Below, one piece after another: positions 46,806 to 55,333 of a DNA stretch of 64,000 bases; within the stretch, counting starts at the first letter, position 1, and each line of letters starts with the position of its first letter. The position numbers were made by a program, and so were the translations under genes. Origin of the DNA: Sporolactobacillus kofuensis (lineage in GTDB: Bacteria; Bacillota; Bacilli; Bacillales; Sporolactobacillaceae); the NCBI RefSeq assembly GCF_024125425.1, contig NZ_JAMXWN010000008.1, positions 62,001 through 126,000 on the forward strand, read 5' to 3'. Below the pieces are notes generated by a model. It had not been told where the DNA came from, made no database searches, and was given only the letters and a program-made list of their open reading frames with translations.

Positions 46806-48254
46806 ATGAACATCATCACGATATTATTGGCATTTATTATCGTGTCAAATATTTTATTGGGTGCAACTGTCGTCTTTCTTGAGCGAAAAAGTGTCAGCTC
46901 CACATGGGCATGGTTGATGATTCTTAGCTTTCTCCCAATCTTAGGTTTTATCCTCTACCTCATTTTTGGTCAAAATCTAAGTCGCCGAAAGATTTTCAAG
47001 TGGGATCACATGGTTCACCAACGCACGAGGGAGCTGGTGGGTAACCAGATGCTCGCCATCGTTAATCAGGAACCCCCTTTTTCCGAACCCATATTATCCG
47101 ATTATCACGGGCTCATTTACTTGAATCTTAATAATGATGAAGCTCCATTGACGATGAATAACTCTCTCTCCATTTATACAGATGGGGATTCGAAATTCCA
47201 ACAATTGTTGGAAGATCTTCGCTCGGCCCAACACCATATTCATATTGAATATTATATTTTTAGAGGTGACTTTTTAGGAAATCAAATCATTGACACACTA
47301 ATTCAAAAAGCTAAAGAAGGCGTCATCGTTCGTCTGCTCGTAGACGATGAAGGGTCAAGACGGCTCCCGAAGAAATTAGTTCGACGGCTTGAACAGGCAG
47401 GGGGCAAATTCCAAACCTTCTTTCCTGGACGCCTCCCGCTCGTGAATTTGCGTATTAATTACCGTAATCACCGCAAATTAGTGATTATTGATGGAAAAAT
47501 CGGGTACATCGGCGGTTTTAATGTTGGGGATGAGTATCTCGGTCTCAGTCACAAATTCGGTTTCTGGCGTGACACACATTTGCGTCTGATTGGAGATTCG
47601 ATTAATAGTATCCAGTCACGATTTCTCCTGGATTGGAATCAAGCTTCTGGTGAACAAGTGCCTTTCCAATCCTATTACTCAATCGGTGAAAAGAATCATA
47701 ACGGAGAAGTTGGGATACAAATTGTCTCGAGTGGTCCAGATCAAAAATGGGAACAAATCAAAAATGCTTTTATTAAAATGATACTCTCCGCGAAAAAAAC
47801 GGTCTATATTCAAACGCCTTATTTGATTCCCGATGAAAGTCTCTTGAACGCCATTTCAATAGCTGCGCTCTCTCATGTTGATGTTCGAATTATGATTCCT
47901 AATAAGCCCGACCATCCATTCGTTTATTGGGCGACATATTCTAATATTGGTTTACTCCTTGAAGCCGGTGCGCGTGTTTACCTTTATCAAAATGGTTTTC
48001 TACATGCGAAAACGATTGTTGTTGATGAACGGCTCGCCACCGTGGGTACTTCCAACCTTGATTTTCGTAGCTTCAGTCTGAATTTTGAAGTGAATGCCTT
48101 TATTTATCATCAACAGACATCAAAACAGCTCGCCGATATTTTTAAGAAAGACATTAAACTTTCGAAAGAGCTCACCATGACCGATTACAGAAAACGGCCA
48201 TTTAATATTAAAGTAAAGGAAAGTATTTCTCGGCTCCTTTCTCCAGTTCTCTAG
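46806..48254 (+). CDS. cls: cardiolipin synthase
   Basis: This 482-residue membrane enzyme joins phosphatidylglycerol molecules to cardiolipin. It starts with two membrane helices (residues about 2-22 and 34-55). It then has two phospholipase-D HKD motifs, HRKLVIIDGKIGYIGG and HAKTIVVDERLATVGTSN. The length of about 480 is typical. AAAGGATGTGAGTAA precedes the ATG. It is divergent from the AI-2E gene with a 230-base gap. Cardiolipin matters at division and sporulation septa. Confidence 0.95.
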   Translation: MNIITILLAFIIVSNILLGATVVFLERKSVSSTWAWLMILSFLPILGFILYLIFGQNLSRRKIFKWDHMVHQRTRELVGNQMLAIVNQEPPFSEPILSDYHGLIYLNLNNDEAPLTMNNSLSIYTDGDSKFQQLLEDLRSAQHHIHIEYYIFRGDFLGNQIIDTLIQKAKEGVIVRLLVDDEGSRRLPKKLVRRLEQAGGKFQTFFPGRLPLVNLRINYRNHRKLVIIDGKIGYIGGFNVGDEYLGLSHKFGFWRDTHLRLIGDSINSIQSRFLLDWNQASGEQVPFQSYYSIGEKNHNGEVGIQIVSSGPDQKWEQIKNAFIKMILSAKKTVYIQTPYLIPDESLLNAISIAALSHVDVRIMIPNKPDHPFVYWATYSNIGLLLEAGARVYLYQNGFLHAKTIVVDERLATVGTSNLDFRSFSLNFEVNAFIYHQQTSKQLADIFKKDIKLSKELTMTDYRKRPFNIKVKESISRLLSPVL

Positions 48255-48300
48255 TCATAAAAACATAACTACTGAGATTGTTGCATTATTTTGCTACACA

Positions 48301-48335
48301 AAAGCAGCCTTGTGTCATAGATACTCGGCTGCTTT
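48301..48335. terminator. bidirectional terminator between cls and thioesterase
   Basis: AAAGCAGCC pairs with GGCTGCTTT across a 17-base loop. T-rich tracts occur on both sides, so it can serve both convergent genes. Confidence 0.75.
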
Positions 48336-48347
48336 CCTTATTTCTCC

Positions 48348-48797
48348 TTAATCTTGTAATTCTTTAGCTATCCGGATTTGACGCAAATTCGGAACACCCT
48401 CAGGACCATCTTGGTGCCGTCTAAGCGTCGCTTTAATTGCCTCAGTCAAAGGCATGACTTTCTTGTTCTTATAGTCATAACCGATGAGTGTGACACGACC
48501 TCTGGCATGCCAATTACCGCTCGGACCTGCAATCGCGTGTTCAACATCAAAACTAGATCGAGAAATCGTGCTGATCCAAGTATACACCGTAATTTCTTCA
48601 TCATAATTGATCTCTTGAATGTAATCGCAATGCGTGGACGCAACAATGACGCGCCAATCATTCAAATCCATGTTTGGTGTAAACCAACGGAAAATCTCAC
48701 GTTTGCCTTCTTCAAAGTACGTATAATAGACCGCATTGTTGACATGCCCCATAGCATCGCAATCCACAAAACGAACCGGTAGTTTCGTAATAATCAT
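48348..48797 (-). CDS. acyl-CoA thioesterase, 4HBT/YbgC-like
   Basis: This 149-residue hotdog-fold protein has the 4HBT signature VRFVDCDAMGHVNNAVYYTYFEE (shown in parts: catalytic Asp in FVDCD, then GHVNNAVYY). The helix and strands that follow (ISRSSFDVEHAIAG) fit YbgC/FcbC-type acyl-CoA thioesterases. The acyl substrate is unknown. ATG 48797 follows AAGGGG. It is a single gene convergent with cls. Confidence 0.86.
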   Translation of the reverse strand: MIITKLPVRFVDCDAMGHVNNAVYYTYFEEGKREIFRWFTPNMDLNDWRVIVASTHCDYIQEINYDEEITVYTWISTISRSSFDVEHAIAGPSGNWHARGRVTLIGYDYKNKKVMPLTEAIKATLRRHQDGPEGVPNLRQIRIAKELQD

Positions 48798-48901
48798 TCA
48801 GACATCCCCTTATCGTCACGACGAATAATGATTTTTCTCTGGGGATTAGTGTACCATACCTTTCCGGACGTTGCTTAAAATTCATTACACACGCACATCG
48901 T

Positions 48902-49615
48902 TCAAGAGTTCATGGCAGCGCGATACTCAGAAGGAGATTGCTGTTCATATTTTTTAAACATTTTTGTAAATGAGGCATTGTATTCATAGCCTAACTGATA
49001 GGAAATGGTCAACACGCTCAATTTCGGATCACCCAGTAATTCTTTTGCTCTGTGTATGCGCAAAAAGTGAATATATTCAAGAGGCGTCATTTTCATCTTG
49101 CGTTTAAACCAGTCGCAATAATAGGATGGCGTATAATGTTCCATCGCTGCTAAAGACTTAATATCGATTTTCTCAGTATAATGTTTGTGAATATATCTTA
49201 TGGATATGCTCGCCGGCTCATCCATCATTTTATGAAACCAGTAATTAAGGAGCAGAACTGCTTCATCATGATTGTTGTGCATCACTTCATGAATAAGTAA
49301 TTCCTTAATTGATTGCCAAACCGAATTTGCATTCCAGATTAATGCGTTGTTTGCCTCTAAACGATGGTTAAAATGCTCACGCATATAACGTTCGGGAATC
49401 TCAATAACCAAGCTTTCATTGGAGCCGATTGAACTTAATGAATAAGTGCACTGGTTGGGCAGCAGACAAAACTGATTGCCATTAATCTTTTGAACATCAT
49501 TTTGTGTAACGATATCTAGATAGCCATGTATTGGAATCAAGATTTTATAATATAAGGTACTGCAATACTGCTGTTTCTTGCCAAAAGACTCAAAATAGAA
49601 ATAAATGTCCTCCAA
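48902..49615 (-). CDS. AraC-family transcription regulator
   Basis: This 237-residue regulator has an N-terminal cupin-like sensor part and a C-terminal double helix-turn-helix from about residue 137: DIKSLAAMEHYTPSYYCDWF and then ISYQLGYEYNASFTKMFKKY followed by SPSEYR. The start is TTG 49615, 9 bases after AGGAGG. It is transcribed away from the LarD-like channel gene with a 323-base region between, so it probably controls that gene, perhaps in response to lactate or glycerol. The ligand is unknown. Confidence 0.85.
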   Translation of the reverse strand: MEDIYFYFESFGKKQQYCSTLYYKILIPIHGYLDIVTQNDVQKINGNQFCLLPNQCTYSLSSIGSNESLVIEIPERYMREHFNHRLEANNALIWNANSVWQSIKELLIHEVMHNNHDEAVLLLNYWFHKMMDEPASISIRYIHKHYTEKIDIKSLAAMEHYTPSYYCDWFKRKMKMTPLEYIHFLRIHRAKELLGDPKLSVLTISYQLGYEYNASFTKMFKKYEQQSPSEYRAAMNS

Positions 49616-49762
49616 TGTTACGGACCTCCTCGAGCTTGTATCCCCTGTTGTTTTTAGGATGTCCTATATTATCCGTACCTCATAACCCCTGATTTCAGAC
49701 AACCTTTCCAATTTGAAGTATATCAAATAACTGATCATCGGTGTGTGACGATGTTGTTAAGT

Positions 49763-49818
49763 TGCACATTCGAAAAATAAAATAAGCAATACAATTTTTA
49801 TAAGTCAATAAATGTGCA
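49763..49818. promoter_or_regulatory. split inverted repeat in the araC-larD region
   Basis: TGCACATT at 49763-49770 and AATGTGCA at 49811-49818 are exact inverted partners 40 bases apart in the divergent regulatory region. They may be half-sites for the AraC-family regulator. The rest of the 323-base gap shows no gene. Confidence 0.35.
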
Positions 49819-49938
49819 TTTTTGTAAGCGGATTCTATGAATATTGGCTAAATGCAATCGGAATAATGGAAAAGAAATAGAATGGTATTCCTCTTATACT
49901 CTTTCTGTTAAAACAAATAGCAGGGGGAAAATGAAACA

Positions 49939-50649
49939 ATGCATCAATTAATTGCGGAATTCTTGGGAACAGCGTTAATGATTATCTTTGGTGTCGGCGT
50001 ACACTGTTGTGAGGTGCTGAAAACATCAAAATATCAGAATTCCGGTCACATTTTCGCCATTACAACTTGGGGATTCGGTATCACTATCGCATTGTTTATT
50101 TTCGGAGATGTCTGCATTAATCCGGCGATGGTTGTCGCCCAAGCGGTACTTGGCAATATTCCTTGGTCAAGTGTGATTCCACTAAGTATTGCAGAAGTAC
50201 TGGGCGGAATTTTCGGTTCAATCGTCGTTTTCATCGCTTATTACGATCAATTTAAGGCATCAAAAGATATTGATAGAGTGAAAATTCGTAACATATTCTC
50301 AACGAATCCAAACGTGCGTAATTTACCACGTAATTTCTTTGTCGAATTTATCGATACGTTCATCTTTATTACTGCAATCTTAGCAATCGCTACGATAAAA
50401 ACACCTGGCATTGTTCCAATTGGTGTCGGTTTGCTTGTTTGGGCAATTGGTATGGGCATGGGTGGTCCTACTGGATTCGCCATGAACCTCGCTCGAGATA
50501 TGGGACCACGTATTGCGCACGCAATTTTGCCGATTCCCGGAGGAAAAGCGAATAACGATTGGCAATACGGCATACTCGTTCCAGGTATCGCACCTTTCCT
50601 AGGCGCTGCATGTGCCGCTCTATTTGCTCGTTATTTTCTTGGATTGTAA
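49939..50649 (+). CDS. aquaglyceroporin, LarD/GlpF-like lactate-glycerol channel
   Basis: This 236-residue protein has the six helices and two half-helices of the MIP family. The first NPA motif is in DVCINPAMVVAQA. The second is altered to NLA in GGPTGFAMNLARDMGPR, with the aquaglyceroporin Asp-Arg retained. As I recall, the same GFAMNLARDMGPR occurs in LarD of Lactobacillus plantarum, a lactate channel, and the overall sequence looks close to it. This suggests lactic acid export or uptake here. The ATG follows AGGGGG by 11 bases. A divergent AraC-family gene precedes it. Confidence 0.85.
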   Translation: MHQLIAEFLGTALMIIFGVGVHCCEVLKTSKYQNSGHIFAITTWGFGITIALFIFGDVCINPAMVVAQAVLGNIPWSSVIPLSIAEVLGGIFGSIVVFIAYYDQFKASKDIDRVKIRNIFSTNPNVRNLPRNFFVEFIDTFIFITAILAIATIKTPGIVPIGVGLLVWAIGMGMGGPTGFAMNLARDMGPRIAHAILPIPGGKANNDWQYGILVPGIAPFLGAACAALFARYFLGL

Positions 50650-50679
50650 TCTTATCGTTAAATTTAATACGATAAAAAA

Positions 50680-50719
50680 ATACCGGAACGCAGAAATAAA
50701 CTGCTGCTCCGGTATTTTT
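50680..50719 (+). terminator. terminator of the LarD-like gene
   Basis: ATACCGGA pairs with TCCGGTAT, with an inner CGCAG/CTGC pairing, and TTTTTC follows. Confidence 0.88.
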
Positions 50720-50879
50720 CTTTGTGTGAACCCATAGGGTGCTGTACCTTTACCACATCATTAATAACAGATGGTTGTTCGGCTTGATTAAACCGTCGTC
50801 GTTCAATTGACTAGATGCAAAAAAAGTGAATCTCTGTGATGCCTACTTAATCGACATGATATGGGGCTATCCCAAAGGA

Positions 50880-51030
50880 TCGCCAACTTTTTGCCGCGCT
50901 ACGATTGAATGGATGCAAGGCTCAAGCCGGGAGCTTTCCTCGGAAGAACCCCTAATGCCTGTAGGATTCAACGGGCTTGTTACCCTCAGCGGCGATCCCG
51001 CAGGAGCCACTGATTCAAAAATACACGATC
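50880..51030. repeat. dispersed intergenic repeat, copy D
   Basis: GCCGGGAGCTTTCCTCGGAAG followed by AACCCCTAATGCCTG, and later CGGCGATCCCGCAGGAG, align with copy B. It lies between the convergent LarD-like gene and dedA, directly beside a terminator nearly identical to the one beside copy B. An open frame at 50826-51116 runs through it and is not a gene. Confidence 0.6.
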
Positions 51031-51035
51031 CTAAT

Positions 51036-51073
51036 AAAAAGGTGTCTCACAGTCAGAAGACTTTTGAGACACC
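51036..51073 (-). terminator. terminator of dedA
   Basis: On the minus strand GGTGTCTCA pairs with TGAGACACC, with a nested AGTC/GACT hairpin, followed by TTTTTATTAG. It is nearly identical to the lipA terminator at 20065-20102. Confidence 0.88.
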
Positions 51074-51094
51074 TTCATTTTCTATCCAAATCCA

Positions 51095-51754
51095 TCAATC
51101 TAACTTTTTCCCTTGAAACATGTTCTTCACCAGAACATAGAGCATTGGCAGAATGGAGACAAATACGATCAACAGCATGATTACTGAAAAATGATCCTTG
51201 ATGAATGGAATCTGGCCAAAGAAGAAACCGGCCATTAAACCGGCTAACGTCCAAACAGCCCCACCAATAATATTATAGAAAAGGAAAATCGGATAGTGCA
51301 TGCGGCTTGCTCCCGCGATGAATGGAATAAATGTACGGATGAAAGGAGCAAATCGTCCCAGAAATACCGCAAACCCGCCATATTTATTGAAGAATTGTTC
51401 CGCCTTCGCCATCTTCTCCTTATTGATTAAGCGATGGAAACGATGGTGCTTTTCTAACGATTGGCCAATTTCACGGCCGATCCAATAATTAACAGTGTCG
51501 CCAAGGATTGCCGCAATAGCAATGAGTACAATGAGTAATGCAATATTGAGTTCAGAAGCACTGTGCGCAGCAATTGCACCCGCAGCAAACAGTAATGAAT
51601 CGCCTGGGAGGAATGGACAAATAACCAACCCGGTTTCGATAAAAATGACTACAAATAAAATAAAATAGGTCCACGCGCCATACTGATTGACGATTTGCGT
51701 CAAAAATTGATCAATATGAAGAAAGACATCAATAAACCACGCTATAGAATTCAT
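51095..51754 (-). CDS. DedA-family membrane protein
   Basis: This 219-residue protein is of the DedA/VTT type. FIETGLVICPFLPGDSLLF and GRFAPFIRTFIPFIAGAS are the family motifs flanking re-entrant loops, and there are about five membrane helices. DedA proteins are linked to proton-motive-force homeostasis and recycling of lipid carriers such as undecaprenyl phosphate. Which substrate applies here is unknown. The ATG at 51754 has GGAGACG upstream. It is a single gene ending at a strong terminator. Confidence 0.93.
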   Translation of the reverse strand: MNSIAWFIDVFLHIDQFLTQIVNQYGAWTYFILFVVIFIETGLVICPFLPGDSLLFAAGAIAAHSASELNIALLIVLIAIAAILGDTVNYWIGREIGQSLEKHHRFHRLINKEKMAKAEQFFNKYGGFAVFLGRFAPFIRTFIPFIAGASRMHYPIFLFYNIIGGAVWTLAGLMAGFFFGQIPFIKDHFSVIMLLIVFVSILPMLYVLVKNMFQGKKLD

Positions 51755-51983
51755 CCCAACGTCTCCTTAAGTTCGACTCTATCTAATGTCAGCTCACGAA
51801 AAATGCTGCCTACATTCCCTATGCTTCATCGTACCTAATTTTTCAAAAATAGAAAACCCTCTAAGCCAACTTATCCTGTCAAATTAGTGATTATGAAAAA
51901 ATTCTAATCAAAATTGTTCGTGCAGAGGTTTATTGTCGGAAAAATTACACGACTTGATTTCCTATGTTGGTTAAACAAAACGA

Positions 51984-52019
51984 AAAAGAAGTCTGAGCTA
52001 TGAATCTCAGACTTCTTTT
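51984..52019 (-). terminator. terminator of the glutaredoxin-like gene
   Basis: AAAAGAAGTCTGAG pairs perfectly with CTCAGACTTCTTTT across an 8-base loop, with T tracts in both directions. Confidence 0.92.
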
Positions 52020-52030
52020 CTAAGCAGAGC

Positions 52031-52300
52031 TTATCCAATTGCTTCTTTCATAAAGGCAGTGATCGTTTCTTCCTTCGAATCACTCAGAACTTTGCCGGTT
52101 TTCTTATCAATAAAGGTCGGCACGGTCATGAATTGATATTTATCTTTGAGTTGAGTAAATCGATTTTCATCATCCTCACGGACAAACAATTCAATTTGAT
52201 CGTTATATTTTCCTTCAAGTGCCTGATTCAAAACTACCTTAGCCCGATCACAATATGGGCAAACGGTTTTTGTGATCATTAATACTTTCTTTTCTGCCAT
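52031..52300 (-). CDS. glutaredoxin-like thiol-disulfide protein
   Basis: This 89-residue thioredoxin-fold protein has the active site CPYC at C14-C17 (MITKTVCPYCDRAKVVL) and the cis-proline in FMTVPTFIDKKTGK. The N-terminal helix and length fit glutaredoxins. The electron donor is unknown; Bacillales often use bacillithiol, so a bacilliredoxin-like reaction is possible but not shown. The ATG at 52300 follows AAAGGAGTGAG by about 6 bases. It stands alone. Confidence 0.88.
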   Translation of the reverse strand: MAEKKVLMITKTVCPYCDRAKVVLNQALEGKYNDQIELFVREDDENRFTQLKDKYQFMTVPTFIDKKTGKVLSDSKEETITAFMKEAIG

Positions 52301-52453
52301 AAGTACTCACTCCTTTCTTCTATTTTAACCAAATTCAGTGGCCACTGTCCTATCATCTGCCTGAAATCATGAGCCACGTAAAAGGGTTACAGGAAAGTAC
52401 ATACCAAGGTTCCATTAATTTTCTTCTGATAACGTGCTGTTCTGTATGGAACC

Positions 52454-53443
52454 TTAGACACTATCCCTTTCTAAAAGCGTATAATTCATCACTATTTTTT
52501 CGGGAACCGTATTGATATTTTTAATTTGATTCAACAATAACTTTCCAGCTTGTACGCCTGCATCCTCGTTCGGATAGCTAATCGTCGTTAGCGACGGTTC
52601 CACGTATTCTCCCAATTCAGAGTGCCCAACTCCGACAATCGCTATGTCTTCTGGTATGCGGTAATTGTGCTCCTTTAAATACTTCATGGCTCCAATCGCC
52701 ATATGTTCCGTTGCCACAAATACAGCAGTCGGTGCTTCAATCGACTGCGTTAACATTTTTCCCATTGCTTTATACCCCGACATTGTGCTAAAATCGCCGA
52801 TCTGCATCCAGCTTCTTTCCAACTCAAGCTTATGTTTCTCAGCGACATGTCGATAAGCTGCCTTCCTGAGATAACCTACAGACCTGTCACGCTCATCTAC
52901 ACCGATGTAACCAATCTTTACATGGCCTTTATTTATGAGATAAGTCATCAATTCCTCAGCCGCCCGAAAATCATCCTGAACAACACAGGAAAATCCGTCT
53001 AACGATTGTCCGACAGCGACAAACGGAAGTTTCACATTTCGAATTTCCTTTATTAATTCATCACTATCGTTTGTAGCAATCAAGATAATCCCGTCAACTT
53101 GACGGCTTTTCATTAGTTTCAGATACTCAATTTCCTTTTCCCGTTGCAGATTCGTGTTGACCAAAAGAATCTGAAATCCCCGTTTACTTAATACGCGATC
53201 AATGCCTGAAACATATTGACTAGGTGTTTGTGTACTGATTCGAGGTAAAATAACACCGATAACATTGGACTTCTTGGTGCGCATCGCTTTCGCTTGTGTA
53301 CTCGGGATATATTCAGTCTCTTTTATCACATGAAGAATACGTTTTCTCGCTTCTTCGCTCACATACCCTGATTGATTCATCATCCTCGAAACCGTTGACT
53401 GAGATACTCCTGCCATCGATGCAATTTCTTTAATTGTTGTCAC
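52454..53443 (-). CDS. LacI-family regulator, probable sucrose/levan repressor
   Basis: This 329-residue protein has the LacI helix-turn-helix (TTIKEIASMAGVSQSTVSRM, MNQSGYVSEEARKRI) and a periplasmic-binding-protein-like sensor (VIGVILPRIS, IAIVGVGHSELGEYVEPSLT). The start is GTG 53443, 9 bases after AGGAGG; the frame extends to 53467. It is the next gene downstream of levansucrase on the same strand. The levansucrase promoter carries a LacI-type palindrome, so this is the likely repressor, responding to sucrose or a derivative. That is inference from position. Confidence 0.9.
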   Translation of the reverse strand: MTTIKEIASMAGVSQSTVSRMMNQSGYVSEEARKRILHVIKETEYIPSTQAKAMRTKKSNVIGVILPRISTQTPSQYVSGIDRVLSKRGFQILLVNTNLQREKEIEYLKLMKSRQVDGIILIATNDSDELIKEIRNVKLPFVAVGQSLDGFSCVVQDDFRAAEELMTYLINKGHVKIGYIGVDERDRSVGYLRKAAYRHVAEKHKLELERSWMQIGDFSTMSGYKAMGKMLTQSIEAPTAVFVATEHMAIGAMKYLKEHNYRIPEDIAIVGVGHSELGEYVEPSLTTISYPNEDAGVQAGKLLLNQIKNINTVPEKIVMNYTLLERDSV

Positions 53444-53539
53444 CGCTGTTTCCCTCCTCTCGATCACACTTCACCTAGTTGGTTCAATCCATTATACCAA
53501 AAAATATTGGCGCTCAGTTTCTTAATTATGGGAAGAGTA

Positions 53540-53577
53540 AAAAAGGAAAATGCCGTTGTATAATAGCGACATTTTCC
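53540..53577 (-). terminator. terminator of levansucrase gene
   Basis: On the minus strand GGAAAATGTCG pairs with CGGCATTTTCC, with one mismatch or bulge, followed by TTTTTTAC. It separates sacB from the LacI gene. Confidence 0.85.
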
Positions 53578-53620
53578 CTTTTCTAGTTAGCCTCTTAATG
53601 ATTCAGTTGAACGAATTACA

Positions 53621-55060
53621 TTATTTACCGATTGTGATCTGACCTTGTTCTAAGATTCTGTTCGGTACAACAGATGTTTTTGATCCCTTAATGTTGAGCA
53701 GAAAGCTTGGGGCAAACGTTGCTTTATGATCGGCAAAGAATCCTCTGTTCGTCATATAACTTGTGATCACAACATTATTTCCTTGCGCTTGCGGAATTGC
53801 AAAATGAGAATAAGTAAAGGTAAGATCATTTGGATCTAGATTCATGTTCAATACAAGTCCGCTCTTGTTTAATGGATGATAAGGACCTGTTAAGGAGTCT
53901 GAAACAAATCCTAACATGTACACGTCTTTATCACCGATTCCATTAATGGTCATTTTCGCCCCACGTGAGTCAGTGAATAAATACCATTTGCCATTCATTT
54001 TGAATACATTTGCCCGTTCAATTTCATCGGTAACCGTATTTGAAGTAATGAGCGGCTTCATCACTTTTTTCAGGGAATAATCATTGTTCAATTCAATAAT
54101 ACCAAGTGCACCATTTGCATAAGATGCAAGTGTTTTTTTGGAGCTGTTCAGAAGGTTCTCTTTTTCTGATTCGAAGAAGGTATGGCTTCCGCCGTAGTAT
54201 GCTCTGTTGAATAACGATGCCTCACCTTGATAACCGTCTTTGGTTCCCGTGTTGCCTTCGAACACAAGATACTTGTGACCATTATCTTCAACATAATGAG
54301 GATCTCTTAAGGTGTGATTATCTGGTGAAAGATACATGCCCGCGTCTCTAAATTGCTGAACGGTCTGATAAAGGGTTCCGTCGCCACCGTCAAAAATCGA
54401 TTTATGGTCGGATACACCATCTACTTTCAGCGTATCAGAATCGTTCTGAGAGAGATTGATTTGAGCCGTTGAGAGTACTTGATTTCCATCGCCGGTACCA
54501 CCGTCTTCAGGGGCACCAGAGAAGTCTGTATAAAATAACCGCACCTTGCCGTCTTTTGTTAAGGTTGCTGAACCTGACCATTCTTGAGTTTGATATTTGA
54601 GGTGAGGATCATCTGCAACATACTTGTCACTGTCCTTAAATACCCGGCCAGCATTCTTCCAACTTTGTAACGAATGATCGCCTATTTTTTGATAAAATAA
54701 GTAAATGGACGTATCATTGCCGTTTTTCGGATCCCCTGCAAGAGCAAAAACGATATGGTATCCTTTGTAGTCTGCAGCTGTACCATCGGCATTTTGTAAT
54801 GGCCAGCTATCCCAGACGTCCAACCCTTGAGCTGAAGAAATATTTTGGACCGTTGATGCATCGAATTCAGGCACTTTAAAACGTGCATTCGATTGTTGTT
54901 CCGGTATTTTATACATATTATTCCGCGTAATATGAGAAATACTGTAAGATTCTTTGTAATCTGTTGAATCCTTTGCAAATGTTTGTGCAGCACCACCTAA
55001 GAGCAATGCTGTAGTAAAGGTTGCAACAGTCGCTTGTTTAACCATCTTTTTGATATTCAT
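53621..55060 (-). CDS. sacB: levansucrase, glycoside hydrolase family 68
   Basis: This 479-residue secreted enzyme splits sucrose and builds levan. Residues 1-29 form a signal peptide ending TFA-K. The nucleophile is D84 in DVWDSWP, the transition-state stabiliser D253 in LRDPHYV and the acid-base E348 in TDEIERANVF. The length and motifs match Bacillus SacB. The ATG has a weak AAAGGGG site 12 bases upstream. A 17-base-spaced promoter with an operator lies about 245 bases upstream, leaving a long structured leader. Levan could be a carbon reserve or biofilm polymer. Confidence 0.97.
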   Translation of the reverse strand: MNIKKMVKQATVATFTTALLLGGAAQTFAKDSTDYKESYSISHITRNNMYKIPEQQSNARFKVPEFDASTVQNISSAQGLDVWDSWPLQNADGTAADYKGYHIVFALAGDPKNGNDTSIYLFYQKIGDHSLQSWKNAGRVFKDSDKYVADDPHLKYQTQEWSGSATLTKDGKVRLFYTDFSGAPEDGGTGDGNQVLSTAQINLSQNDSDTLKVDGVSDHKSIFDGGDGTLYQTVQQFRDAGMYLSPDNHTLRDPHYVEDNGHKYLVFEGNTGTKDGYQGEASLFNRAYYGGSHTFFESEKENLLNSSKKTLASYANGALGIIELNNDYSLKKVMKPLITSNTVTDEIERANVFKMNGKWYLFTDSRGAKMTINGIGDKDVYMLGFVSDSLTGPYHPLNKSGLVLNMNLDPNDLTFTYSHFAIPQAQGNNVVITSYMTNRGFFADHKATFAPSFLLNIKGSKTSVVPNRILEQGQITIGK

Positions 55061-55165
55061 TCTTTTAATTTTCCCCTTTCGAGAGATAGGCGTGCCATCG
55101 CCTAATTTGCGATCACTTCATTGAGTGCGCAAACGTCCTTGCGCATCAATAAAGTGTGAATGTGC

Positions 55166-55205
55166 AAAAAAAACCACATTATTCAGGATGATTCAAAAAT
55201 GATGG
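55166..55205 (-). terminator. candidate attenuator in the sacB leader
   Basis: On the minus strand CCATCATT can pair with AATGTGG (a 7-bp stem with one bulge), and eight T residues follow at once. It lies between the sacB promoter and start codon, so it could cut transcription early. I found no match to the B. subtilis SacY/SacT antiterminator target. Confidence 0.4.
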
Positions 55206-55241
55206 TAAAATCACTTTTGAAATAACGAAGTATTTTTTTCT

Positions 55242-55276
55242 AAGATCGGATGACTAGTATTCCGATCTTTTTTTAT
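55242..55276 (+). terminator. plus-strand terminator inside the sacB leader
   Basis: AAGATCGGA pairs perfectly with TCCGATCTT, followed by a run of T on the plus strand. No plus-strand gene lies upstream, so this is unexplained; a short antisense transcript would fit. On the minus strand the same stem lacks a T tail. Confidence 0.5.
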
Positions 55277-55284
55277 TTTTCGAT

Positions 55285-55333
55285 GTGGAATCGATTCCAC
55301 TCACAATATAATATTTAACGTAAGATAAAGCAA
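55285..55333 (-). promoter_or_regulatory. sacB promoter with LacI-type operator
   Basis: On the minus strand TTGCTT (55333-55328) and TATATT (55310-55305) are exactly 17 bases apart. GTGGAATCGATTCCAC at 55285-55300 is a perfect 16-base palindrome right after the -10, overlapping the start site. TGGAATCGATTCCA fits the LacI/CcpA operator pattern. Confidence 0.75.

Noticed and set aside
50826-51116. 96-codon plus-strand ORF after the LarD-like gene
   Set aside because: It runs through repeat copy D and the dedA terminator, has no ribosome site, and shows no protein-like composition.
55061-55284. SacY/SacT-type antiterminator target in the sacB leader
   Set aside because: I compared the leader with the remembered consensus for that RNA element and found no convincing match.
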